Positions 1 to 10,110 of a DNA stretch of 64,000 nt are shown here, one piece after another. The stretch is taken from positions 870,001 to 934,000 of the forward strand of contig NC_064040.1 of the NCBI RefSeq assembly GCF_932526225.1, written 5' to 3'. Under the pieces are notes generated by a model. That model searched no databases, had not been told where the DNA came from, and was given only the letters and a program-made list of their open reading frames with translations. Origin of the DNA: Nematostella vectensis. Taxonomy: Eukaryota; Cnidaria; Anthozoa; Actiniaria; Edwardsiidae. Position 1 is the stretch's first letter. Each line of letters begins with the position of its first letter. The position numbers and the translations under genes were made by a program.

Positions 1-171
1 ATAATTTTTTTTCCGAATGTAAATTCCAAAAAGTAACATTAGGAAAAATAAAACAGTATACTCGAAAAAAAAAGTATACCAATCTATCGAGCGCTATGCT
101 CTATGTTAGAATCTACTTAATCAAGTTAACCAAGGAATCTAGTTAGTTCTTGTGTGCATAAAATATGTACA
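1..171. repeat. Truncated satellite unit at left window edge
   Basis: The window opens inside the T-run and module 5 of a unit and continues through the GCGCTATGC near-palindrome to the first CAGGATCCTG. It matches the corresponding stretch of the unit whose landmark is at 5090, including the run AAAAAAAAAGTATACC and the later private CACGAG change. This places it in the 4918-bp offset block. Confidence 0.95.
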
Positions 172-179
172 GGATCCTG
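170..179. other. Perfect palindrome CAGGATCCTG (unit landmark)
   Basis: A 10-bp perfect palindrome that includes a BamHI site. It is conserved in nearly all units; GGATCC is lost at 25517 and 41518 (GTATCC). Confidence 0.95.
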
Positions 180-243
180 AACAAATCACGAGCACATCAA
201 AGATGCTGAGAGTACATAAAAATGTCCCTATACCTTCTTTTTA

Positions 244-253
244 TGTCATGACA
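244..253. other. Perfect palindrome TGTCATGACA
   Basis: A second 10-bp perfect palindrome, about 72 bp right of the first. It is kept in nearly every unit, with rare changes such as TATCATGACA near 4069 and ACGTCATGACA near 56270 and 57360. No binding protein is recognised. Confidence 0.9.
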
Positions 254-286
254 CACCAAGAACAGTATAATTAAGTATCGATATTT

Positions 287-309
287 AAAAAAAAATAAAG
301 AAAAAAAAA
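287..309 (-). terminator. T-rich tract downstream of tRNA-like segment, representative
   Basis: On the + strand this is two A-runs split by TAAAG; on the minus strand it is two long T-runs starting 2-3 nt after the tRNA-like 3' end. Four or more Ts terminate RNA polymerase III, so a minus-strand transcript begun at the tRNA-like segment would stop here at about 80-110 nt. The tract varies in length between units (sometimes with GAAAGAAAG insertions) and accounts for most length variation among the units. It may equally be a simple A-tract with no transcriptional role. Confidence 0.45.
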
Positions 310-322
310 TGGGCTATCAGCG

Positions 323-333
323 GGAATCGAACC
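323..333 (-). promoter_or_regulatory. Pol III B-box (GGTTCGATTCC), representative
   Basis: The minus strand reads GGTTCGATTCC, fitting the consensus GGTTCGANNCC bound by TFIIIC in tRNA genes and SINEs. The same 11-mer recurs at the same place in about 100 of the units (for example 9606-9616 and 12881-12891). Whether it is active is inferred, because the partner A-box is weak. Confidence 0.6.
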
Positions 334-343
334 CGGGTCGCTG

Positions 344-379
344 CGTTAGTAGTCAAGTGCCCGCAACGAAAGACTAACG
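344..379. other. 7-bp inverted repeat CGTTAGT...ACTAACG inside tRNA-like segment
   Basis: CGTTAGT at 344-350 pairs perfectly with ACTAACG at 373-379 across a 22-nt spacer. This pairing competes with a cloverleaf, since it would join the acceptor/D region with the anticodon region. It is present in most units but broken where CGTTAGT becomes CGGTAGT (the TGGCTGCGG type), CGTTTGT or CGTTATT, and where ACTAACG becomes AATAACG. Confidence 0.8.
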
Positions 380-399
380 TGGCATTACTGAAGGGAATT

Positions 400-413
400 G
401 TAATGAAAATTAC
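400..413. other. Short hairpin GTAAT-GAAA-ATTAC
   Basis: A 5-bp stem with a GAAA loop on the + strand, in the linker between the tRNA-like segment and the module cluster. Variants seen are GTAATTAAAATTAC (near 2584, 3130, 3683, 60796), which extends the stem to 6 bp, and ATAATGAAAATTAC, which loses the outer pair. Confidence 0.7.
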
Positions 414-468
414 TTTTAATAATATTGGTATCGTAAACTATCCCAAGCAAAGTCACCATCGGACTGAA

Positions 469-590
469 GGTTACATTCGGGAAAAGCTTCAGGGTTACAT
501 TCGGGAATTTGTTTTACGAATGTAACCTCCAAAAGGTTACAATCGATAATTTTTTTTCCGAATATAAGTTCCAAAAAGTAACATTAGGAA
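469..590. repeat. Six-module GTTACATTCGGGAA cluster, representative
   Basis: Degenerate copies of one 15-bp module lie in mixed orientation: forward at 469-483 and 493-507 (identical, 24 bp apart), reverse at 518-527 (GAATGTAACC), forward at 535-549 (GGTTACAATCGATAA), reverse at 558-567 (CCGAATATAA here, CCGAATGTAA in most units), and forward at 578-590 (GTAACATTAGGAA). The cluster is present in every unit and probably grew by duplication and inversion of a short ancestral motif before the 545-bp unit was amplified. Adjacent opposite modules can form cruciforms. No protein-binding function is recognised. Confidence 0.85.
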
Positions 591-630
591 AAATAAAACA
601 GTATACTCGGAAAAAAAGGTATATCAATCT

Positions 631-649
631 ATCGAGCGCTATGCTCTAT
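631..649. other. Near-palindrome around GAGCGCTATGCTC, representative
   Basis: ATCGAGC and GCTCTAT flank GCTAT with one mismatch in most units. The units at 1722-1740 and 6640-6658 read ATAGAGC and are perfect 7-bp inverted repeats; these two are duplicates of each other at offset 4918. Confidence 0.8.
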
Positions 650-1920
650 GTTAGAATCTACTTAATCAAGTTATCCAAGGAATCTAGTTAGTTCTTGTGT
701 GCATAAAATATGTACAGGATCCTGAACAAAGCATGAGCATATCAAAGATGCTGTAAGTACATAAAAATGTCCCTATACCTTCTTTTTATGTCATGACACA
801 CCAAGAACAGTATAATTAAGTATCGATATTTAAAAAAAAAATAAAGAAAAAAAAATGGGCTATCAGCGGGAATCGAACCCGGGTCGCTGCGTTAGTAGTC
901 AAGTGCCCGCAACGAAAGACTAACGTGGCATTACTGAAGGGAATTGTAATGAAAATTACTTTTAATAATATTGGTATCGTAAACTATCCCAAGCAAAGTC
1001 ACCATCGGACTGAAGGTTACATTCGGGAAAAGCTTAAGGGTTACATTCGGGAATTTGTTTTACGAGTGTAACCTCCAAAAGGTTACAAACGATAATTTTT
1101 TTTCCGAATGTAAATTCCAAAAAGTAACATTAGGAAAAATAAAACAGTATACTCGGAAAAAAAGGTATATCAATCTATCGAGCGCTATGCTCTATGTTAG
1201 AATCTACTTAATCAAGTTATCCAAGGAATCTAGTTAGTTCTTGTTTGCATAAAATATGTACAGGATCCTGAACAAAGCATGAGCACATCAAAGATGCTGA
1301 GAGTACATAAAATTGTCCCTATACCTTCTTTTTATGTCATGACACACCAAGAACAGTATAATTAAGTATCGATATTTAAAAAAAAATAAATAAAAAAAAA
1401 TAGGCTATCAGCGGGAATCGAACCCGGGTCGCTGCGTTAGTAGTCAAGTGCCCGCAACGAAAGACTAACGTGGCATTGCTGAAGGGAATTGTAATGAAAA
1501 TTACTTTTAATACAATTGGTATCGTAAACTATCCCAAGCAAAGTCACCATCGGACTGGAGGTTACATTCGGGAAAAGCTTCAGGGTTACATTCGGGAATT
1601 TGTTTTACGAATGTAACCTCCAAAAGGTTACAATCGATAATTTTTTTTCCGAATGTAAATTCCAAAAAGTAACATTAGGAAAAATAAAACAGTATACTCG
1701 AAAAAAAAAGTATACCAATCTATAGAGCGCTATGCTCTATGTTAGAATCTACTTAATCAAGTTAACCAAGGAATCTAGTTAGTTCTTGTGTGCATAAATT
1801 ATGTACAGGATCCTGAACAAATCATGAGCACATCAAAGATTCTGAGAGTACATAAAAATGTCCCTATACCTTCTTTTTATGTCATGACACTCCAAGAACA
1901 GTATAATTAAGTATCGATAT

Positions 1921-4918
1921 TTAAAAAAAAAAAAAAGAAAAAAAATGGGCTATCAGCGGGAATCGAACCCGGGTCGCTGCGTTAGTAGTCAAGTGCCCGC
2001 AACGAAAGACTAACGTGGCATTACTGAAGGGAATTGTAATGAAAATTTCTTTTAATACTATTGGTATCGTAAACTATCCCAAGCAAAGTCACCATCGGAC
2101 TGAAGGTTACATTCGGGAAAAGCTTCAGGGTTACATTCGGGAATTTGTTTTACGAATGTAACCTCCAAAAGGTTACAATAGATAATTTTTTTTCCGAATA
2201 TAAATTCCAAAAAGTAACATTAGGAAAAATAAAACAGTATACTCGGAAAAAAAGGTATATCAATCTATCGAGCGCTATGCTCTATGTTAGAATCTACTTA
2301 ATCAAGTTATCCAAGGAATCTAGTTAGTTCTTGTGTGCATAAAATATGTACAGGATCCTGAACAAAGCATGAGCATATCAAAGATGCTGTAAGTACATAA
2401 AAATGTCCCTATACCTTCTTTTTATGTCATGACACACCAAGAACAGTATAATTAAGTATCGATATTAAAAAAAAAAAATAAAGAAAAAAAAATAGGCTCT
2501 TAGCGGGAATCGAACCCGGGTCGCTGCGTTAGTAGTCAAGTGCCCGCAACGAAAGACTAACGTGGCATTACTGAAGGGAATTGTAATTAAAATTACTTTT
2601 AATACTATTGGTATCGTAAACTATCCCAAGCAAAGTCACCATCGGACTGGAGGTTACATTCGGGAAAAGCTTCAGGGTTACATTCGGGAATTTGTTTTAC
2701 GAGTGTAACCTCCAAAAGGTTACAATCGATAATTTTTTTTCCGAATGTAAATTCCAAAAAGTAACATTAGGAAAAATAAAACAGTATACTCGAAAAAAAG
2801 GTATATCAATCTATCGAGCGCTATGCTCTATGTTAGAATCTACTTAATCAAGTTATCCAAGGAATCTAGTTAGTTCTTGTGTGCATAAAATATGTACAGG
2901 ATCCTGAACAAAGCATGAGCACATCAAAGATTCTGAGAGTACATAAAAATGTCCCTATACCTTCTTTTTATGTCATGACACACCAAGAACAGTATAATTA
3001 AGTATCGATATTTAAAAAAAAAAAATAAAGAAAAAAAAATAGGCTATCAGCGGGAATCGAACCCGGGTCGCGGCGTTATTAGTCAAGTGCCCGCAACGAA
3101 AGACTAACGTGGCATTACTGAAGGGAATTGTAATTAAAATTACTTTTAATACTATTGGTATCGTAAACTATCCCAAGCAAAGTCACCATCGGACTGGAGG
3201 TTACATTCGGGAAAAGCTTCAGGGTTACATTCGGGAATTTGTTTTACGAGTGTAACCTCCAAAAGGTTACAATCGATAATTTTTTTTTCCGAATGTAAAT
3301 TCTAAAAAGTAACATTAGGAAAAATAAAACAGTATACTCGAAAAATAGGTATATCAATCTATCGAGCGCTATGCTCTATGTTAGAATCTACTTAATCAAG
3401 TTAACCAAGGAATCTAGTTAGTTCTTGTGTGCATAAAATATGTACAGGATCCTGAACAAAGCAAGAGCACATCAAAGATGCTGAGAGTACATAAAAATGT
3501 CCCTATACCTTCTTTTTATGTCATGACACACCAAGAACAGTATAATTAAGTATCGATATTAAAAAAAAAAAGAAAGAAAGAAAAAAAAAATAGGCTATTA
3601 GCGGGAATCGAACCCGGGTCGCTGCGTTAGTAGTCAAGTGCCCGCAACGAAAGACTAACGTGGCATTACTGAAGGGAATTGTAATTAAAATTACTTTTAA
3701 TACTATTGGTATCGTAAACTATCCCAAGCAAAGTCACCATCGGACTGGAGGTTACATTCGGGAAAAGCTTCAGGGTTACATTCGGGAATTTGTTTTACGA
3801 GTGTAACCTCCAAAAGGTTACAATCGATAATTTTTTTTTGGAATGTAAATTCCAAAAAGTAACATTAGGAAAAATAAAACAGTATACTCGGAAAAAAGGT
3901 ATATCAATCTATCGAGCGCTATGCTCTATGTTAGAATCTACTTAATCAAGTTATCCAAGAAATCTAGTTAGTTCTTGTGTGCATAAAATACGTGCAGGAT
4001 CCTGAACAAAGCATGAGCACATCAAAGATGCTGAGAGTACATAAAAATGTCCCTATACCTTCTTTTTATATCATGACACACCAAGAACAGTATAATTAAG
4101 TATCGATATTTAAAAAAAAAAGAAAGAAAAAAAAATAGGCTATCAGCGGGAATCGAACCCGGGTCGCTGCGTTAGTAGTCAAGTGCCCGCAACGAAAGAC
4201 TAACGTGGCATTACTGAAGGGAATTGTAATGAAAATTACTTTTAATACTATTGGTATCGTAAACTATCCCAAGCAAAGTCACCATCGGACTGGAGGTTAC
4301 ATTCGGGAAAAGCTTCAGGGTTACATTCGGGAATTTGTTTTACGAGTGTAACCTCCAAAAGGTTACAATCGATAATTTTTTTTCCGAATGTAAATTCCAA
4401 AAAGTAACATTAGGAAAATAAAACAGTATACTCGGAAAAAAAAAAGGTATATCAATCTATCGAGCGCTATGCTCTATGTTAGAATCTACTTAATCAAGTT
4501 ATCCAAGGAATCTAGTTAGTTCTTGTGTGCATAAAATATGTACAGGATCCTGAACAAATCATGAGCACATCAAAGATGCTGAGAGTACATACAAATGTCC
4601 CTATACCTTTTTTTTATGTCATGACACACCAAGAACAGTATAATTAAGTATTGATATTTAAAAAAAAATAAAGAAAAAAAAATAGGCTATCAGCGGGAAT
4701 CGAACCCGGGTCGCTGCGTTAGTAGTCAAGTGCCCGCAACGAAAGACTAACGTGGCATTGCTGAAGGGAATTGTAATGAAAATTACTTTTAATACAATTG
4801 GTATCGTAAACTATCCCAAGCAAAGTCACCATCGGACTGGAGGTTACATTCGGGAAAAGCTTCAGGGTTACATTCGGGAATTTGTTTTACGAGTGTAACC
4901 TCCAAAAGGTTACAATCG
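1921..4918. repeat. Satellite units between the two A blocks (five units)
   Basis: Landmarks at 2353, 2899, 3447, 3997 and 4545. Three consecutive units carry GTAATTAAAATTAC. The unit ending at 3447 has TCGAAAAATAGG and GCAAGAGCAC. The next begins with an expanded A-tract containing AGAAAGAAAG near 3570 and carries TTGGAATGTAAATTCCAA at 3838-3855. The same rare types reappear at 60.1-62.8 kb. Confidence 0.85.
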
Positions 4919-6838
4919 ATAATTTTTTTTCCGAATGTAAATTCCAAAAAGTAACATTAGGAAAAATAAAACAGTATACTCGAAAAAAAAAGTATACCAA
5001 TCTATCGAGCGCTATGCTCTATGTTAGAATCTACTTAATCAAGTTAACCAAGGAATCTAGTTAGTTCTTGTGTGCATAAAATATGTACAGGATCCTGAAC
5101 AAATCACGAGCACATCAAAGATGCTGAGAGTACATAAAAATGTCCCTATACCTTCTTTTTATGTCATGACACACCAAGAACAGTATAATTAAGTATCGAT
5201 ATTTAAAAAAAAATAAAGAAAAAAAAATGGGCTATCAGCGGGAATCGAACCCGGGTCGCTGCGTTAGTAGTCAAGTGCCCGCAACGAAAGACTAACGTGG
5301 CATTACTGAAGGGAATTGTAATGAAAATTACTTTTAATAATATTGGTATCGTAAATTATCCCAAGCAAAGTCACCATCGGACTGAAGGTTACATTCGGGA
5401 AAAGCTTCAGGGTTACATTCGGGAATTTGTTTTACGAATGTAACCTCCAAAAGGTTACAATCGATAATTTTTTTTCCGAATATAAATTCCAAAAAGTAAC
5501 ATTAGGAAAAATAAAACAGTATACTCGGAAAAAAAGGTATATCAATCTATCGAGCGCTATGCTCTATGTTAGAATCTACTTAATCAAGTTATCCAAGGAA
5601 TCTAGTTAGTTTTTGTGTGCATAAAATATGTACAGGATCCTGAACAAAGCATGAGCATATCAAAGATGCTGTAAGTACATAAAAATGTCCCTATACCTTC
5701 TTTTTATGTCATGACACACCAAGAACAGTATAATTAAGTATCGATATTTAAAAAAAAAATAAAGAAAAAAAAATGGGCTATCAGCGGGAATCGAACCCGG
5801 GTCGCTGCGTTAGTAGTCAAGTGCCCGCAACGAAAGACTAACGTGGCATTACTGAAGGGAATTGTAATGAAAATTACTTTTAATAATATTGGTATCGTAA
5901 ACTATCCCAAGCAAAGTCACCATCGGACTGAAGGTTACATTCGGGAAAAGCTTCAGGGTTACATTCGGGAATTTGTTTTACGAGTGTAACCTCCAAAAGG
6001 TTACAATCGATAATTTTTTTTCCGAATGTAAATTCCAAAAAGTAACATTAGGAAAAATAAAACAGTATACTCGGAAAAAAAGGTATATCAATCTATCGAG
6101 CGCTATGCTCTATGTTAGAATCTACTTAATCAAGTTATCCAAGGAATCTAGTTAGTTCTTGTGTGCATAAAATATGTACAGGATCCTGAACAAAGCATGA
6201 GCACATCAAAGATGCTGAGAGTACATAAAATTGTCCCTATACCTTCTTTTTATGTCATGACACACCAAGAACAGTATAATTAAGTATCGATATTTAAAAA
6301 AAAATAAATAAAAAAAAATAGGCTATCAGCGGGAATCGAACCCGGGTCGCTGCGTTAGTAGTCAAGTGCATGCAACGAAAGACTAACGTGGCATTGCTGA
6401 AGGGAATTGTAATGAAAATTACTTTTAATACAATTGGTATCGTAAACTATTCCAAGCAAAGTCACCATCGGACTGGAGGTTACATTCGGGAAAAGCTTCA
6501 GGGTTACATTCGGGAATTTGTTTTACGAATGTAACCTCCAAAAGGTTACAATCGATAATTTTTTTTCCGAATGTAAATTCCAAAAAGTAACATTAGGAAA
6601 AATAAAACAGTATACTCGAAAAAAAAAGTATACCAATCTATAGAGCGCTATGCTCTATGTTAGAATCTACTTAATCAAGTTAACCAAGGAATCTAGTTAG
6701 TTCTTGTGTGCATAAATTATGTACAGGATCCTGAACAAATCATGAGCACATCAAAGATTCTGAGAGTACATAAAAATGTCCCTATACCTTCTTTTTATGT
6801 CATGACACTCCAAGAACAGTATAATTAAGTATCGATAT
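4919..6838. repeat. Higher-order block A, second copy
   Basis: Landmarks at 5090, 5635, 6181 and 6726. Near-identical to 1-1920. Differences include GTGCATGC near 6367 where the first copy has GTGCCCGC, and a different A-tract at the right boundary, where similarity in register ends. Confidence 0.9.
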
Positions 6839-6840
6839 TT

Positions 6841-9800
6841 AAAAAAAAATAAAGAAAAAAAAAAGGCTATCAGCGGGAATCGAACCCGGGTCGCTGCGTT
6901 AGTAGTTAAGTGCACGCAACAAAAGACTAACGTGGCATTGTTGAAGGGAATTATAATGAAAATTACTTTTAATTCTATTGGTATCGTAAACTATCCCAAG
7001 CAAAGTCACCATCGGACTGGAGGTTACATTCGGGAAAAGCTTCAGGGTTACATTCGGGAATTTGTTTTACGAGTGTAACCTCCAAAAGGTTACAATCGAT
7101 AATTGTTTTTCCGAATGTAAATTCCAAAAAGTAACATTAGGAAAAATAAAATAGTATACTCGAAAAAAAAGGTATATCAATCTATCGAGCGCTATGCTCT
7201 ATGTTAGAATCTACTTAATCAAGTTAACCAAGGAATCTAGTTAGTTCTTGTGTGCATAAAATATGTACAGGATCCTGAACAAATCATGAGCACATCAAAG
7301 ATGCTGAGAGTACATAAAAATCTCCCTATACCTTCTTTTTATGTCATGACACACCAAGAACAGTATAATTAAGTATCGATATTTAAAAAAAAATAAAGAA
7401 AAAAAAAGGGCTATCAGCGGGAATCGAACCCGGGTCGCTGCGTTAGTAGTCAAGTGCCCGCAACGAAAGACTAACGTGGCATTACTGAAGGGAATTGTAA
7501 TGAAAATTACTTTTAATACTATTGGTATCGTAAACTATCCCAAGCAAAGTCACCATCGGACTGAAGGTTACATTCGGGAAAAGCTTCAGGGTTACATTCG
7601 GGAATTTGTTTTACGAGTGTAACCTCCAAAAGGTTACAATCGATAATTTTTTTTCCGAATGTAAATTCCAAAAAGTAACATTAGGAAAAATAAAACAGTA
7701 TACTCGGAAAAAAAGGTATATCAATCTATCGAGCGCTATGCTCTATGTTAGAATCTACTTAATCAAGTTAACCAAGGAATCTAGTTAGTTCTTGTGTGCA
7801 TAAAATATGTACAGGATCCTGAACAAAGCATGAGCACATCAAAGATGCTGAGAGTACATAAAATTGTCCGTATACCTTCTTTCTATGTCATGACACATCA
7901 AGAACAGTATAATTAAGTATCGATATTTAAAAAAAAAAATAAAGAAAAAAAAATAGGCTATCAGCGGGAATCGAACCCGGGTAGCTGCGTTAGTAGTCAA
8001 GTGCCCGCAACGAAAGACTAACGTGGCATTGCTGAAGGGAATTGTAATAAAAATTACTTTTAATACTATTGGTATCGTAAACTATCCCAAGCAAAGTCAC
8101 CATCGGACTGGAGGTTACATTCGGGAAAAGCTTCAGGGTTACATTCGGGAATTTGTTTTACGAGGGTAACCTCCAAAAGGTTACAATCGATAATTTTTTT
8201 TCCGAATGTAAATTCCAAAAAGTAACATTAGGAAAAATAAAACAGTATACTCGGAAAAAAAGGTATATCAATCTATCGAGCGCTATGCTCTATGTTAGAA
8301 TCTACTTCATCAAGTTATCCAAGGAATCTAGTTAGTTCTTGTGTGCATAAAATATGTACAGGATCCTGAACAAAGCATGAGCACATCAAAGATGCTGAGA
8401 GTACATAAAAATGTCCCTATACCTTTTTTTTATGTCATGACACACCAAGAACAGTATAATTAAGTATCGATATTTAAAAAAAAAATAAAGAAAAAAAAAA
8501 GGGCTATCAGCGGGAATCGAACCCGGGTCGCTGCGTTAGTAGTTAAGTGCACGCAACAAAAGACTAACGTGGCATTGTTGAAGGGAATTATAATGAAAAT
8601 TACTTTTAATTCTATTGGTATCGTAAACTATCCCAAGCAAAGTCACCATCGGACTGGAGGTTACATTCGGGAAAAGCTTCAGGGTTACATTCGGGAATTT
8701 GTTTTACGAGTGTAACCTCCAAAAGGTTACAATCGATAATTGTTTTTCCGAATGTAAATTCCAAAAAGTAACATTAGGAAAAATAAAATAGTATACTCGA
8801 AAAAAAAGGTATATCAATCTATCGAGCGCTATGCTCTATGTTAGAATCTACTTAAACAAGTTAACCAAGGAATCTAGTTAGTTCTTGTGTGCATAAAATA
8901 TGTACAGGATCCTGAACAAAGCATGAGCACATCAAAGATGCTGAGAGTACATAAAAATGTCCCTATACCTTCTTTTTATGTCATGACACACCAAGAACAG
9001 TATAATTAAGTATCGATATTTAAAAAAAAATAAAGAAAAAAAAAAGGGCTATCAGCGGGAATCGAACCCGGGTCGCTGCGTTAGTAGTCAAGTGCCCGCA
9101 ACGAAAGACTAACGTGGCATTACTGAAGGGAATTGTAATGAAAATTACTTTTAATACTATTGGTATCGTAAACTATCCCAAGCAAAGTCACCATCGGACT
9201 GAAGGTTACATTCGGGAAAAGCTTCAGGGTTACATTCGGGAATTTGTTTTACGAGTGTAACCTCCAAAAGGTTACAATCGATAATTTTTTTTCCGAATGT
9301 AAATTCCAAAAAGTAACATTAGGAAAAATAAAACAGTATACTCGGAAAAAAAGGTATATCAATCTATCGAGCGCTATGCTCTATGTTAGAATCTACTTAA
9401 TCAAGTTAACCAAGGAATCTAGTTAGTTCTTGTGTGCATAAAATATGTACAGGATCCTGAACAAAGCATGAGCACATCAAAGATGCTGAGAGTACATAAA
9501 AATGTCCCTATACCTTCTTTTTATGTCATGACACACCAAGAACAGTATAATTAAGTATCGATATTTAAAAAAAAAAAATAAAGAAAAAAAAATAGGCTAT
9601 CAGCGGGAATCGAACCCGGGTAGCTGCGTTAGTAGTCAAGTGCCCGCAACGAAAGACTAACGTGGCATTGCTGAAGGGAATTGTAATGAAAATTACTTTT
9701 AATACTATTGGTATCGTAAACTATCCCAAGCAAAGTCACCATCGGACTGGAGGTTACATTCGGGAAAAGCTTCAGGGTTACATTCGGGAATTTGTTTTAC

Positions 9801-10110
9801 GAGTGTAACCTCCAAAAGGTTACAATCGATATTTTTTTTCCGAATGTAAATTCCAAAAAGTAACATTAGGAAAATAAAACAGTATACTCGGAAAAAAAGG
9901 TATATCAATCTATCGAGCGCTATGCTCTATGTTAGAATCTACTTAATCAAGTTATCCAAGGAATCTAGTTAGTTCTTGTGTGCATAAAATATGTACAGGA
10001 TCCTGAACAAAGCATGAGCACATCAAAGATGCTGAGAGTACATAAAAATGTCCCTATACCTTCTTTTTATGTCATGACACACCAAGAACAGTATAATTAA
10101 GTATCGATAT
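6841..10110. repeat. Three-unit higher-order repeat, two copies
   Basis: Landmarks 7270, 7814 and 8361, then 8907, 9452 and 9998; register offset about 1637. The first unit of each copy is marked by TTAAGTGCACGC, GAATTATAATG and GATAATTGTTTTTCC. The third unit of each copy carries GGGTAGCTGCG. The second copy is followed by an extra unit of the third type (landmark 10546). Confidence 0.85.

Larger units (their letters stand above)
312..383 (-). pseudogene. tRNA-like segment (one per satellite unit; representative copy)
   Basis: Read on the minus strand, this 72-nt segment resembles a degenerate nuclear tRNA gene. It has GGTTCGATTCC, an exact match to the Pol III B-box and T-loop consensus, inside a T-arm with a 4-bp CGGG/CCCG stem. 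A weak A-box-like start (TAGTC) begins 43 bp upstream of the B-box, close to the tRNA spacing. The 3' end (TGATAGCC) runs directly into T-runs. The acceptor stem pairs at only about 3 of 7 positions, the anticodon stem is poor and the A-box misses conserved purines, so it is not a working tRNA for translation. It could be a tRNA pseudogene, the head of a tRNA-derived SINE captured by the satellite, or a Pol III unit. The B-box is kept in almost all copies except the 13 GC-swapped ones and two with a C-to-A change. Confidence 0.6.
172..716. repeat. Representative 545-bp satellite unit
   Basis: First complete unit, used here as the map for all others. Order on the + strand: palindrome CAGGATCCTG at 170-179; palindrome TGTCATGACA at 244-253; A-rich tract 287-309; minus-strand tRNA-like segment 312-383; hairpin GTAAT-GAAA-ATTAC 400-413; six-module GTTACATTCGG cluster 469-590 containing AAGCTT at 484-489; second A-rich stretch near 610-618; near-palindrome 631-649; next landmark at 717. 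In other units the B-box lies about 390 bp left of the following GGATCC, or about 455 bp in the 609-bp units. Confidence 0.95.
1..1920. repeat. Higher-order block A (four units)
   Basis: Landmarks at 172, 717, 1263 and 1808. It recurs at 4919-6838 with the constant offset 4918 (172 to 5090, 717 to 5635, 1263 to 6181, 1808 to 6726). Shared rare features include the CACGAG change after the first landmark, TGTAAGTAC near 750 and 5670, the ATAAATAAAA form of the A-tract near 1385 and 6300, and TATAGAGC near 1721 and 6639. Confidence 0.9.

Noticed and set aside
344-383. CENP-B-box-like string TTCGTTGCGGG on the minus strand
   Set aside because: The CENP-B core needs TTCG, four bases, A, two bases, then CGGG. 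Here the two halves are only three bases apart, so the spacing fails. TTCGGGAAAAGCTTCCGGG in the modules of some units also fails on spacing.
312-383. A functional translation tRNA
   Set aside because: Acceptor and anticodon stems are mostly unpaired and the A-box lacks conserved purines; only the T-arm is convincing.
469-590. Terminal inverted repeats of an intact DNA transposon
   Set aside because: Modules are short, of mixed orientation and clustered within 120 bp. No target-site duplication or transposase is visible.
509-691. A 60-codon open frame on the + strand recurring in about half of the units
   Set aside because: It opens at TTG rather than ATG in nearly all units, runs over the module cluster and A-runs, and is broken in many units by one-base changes in A-run length. 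Its repetition follows from the satellite repetition. No protein family is recognisable.
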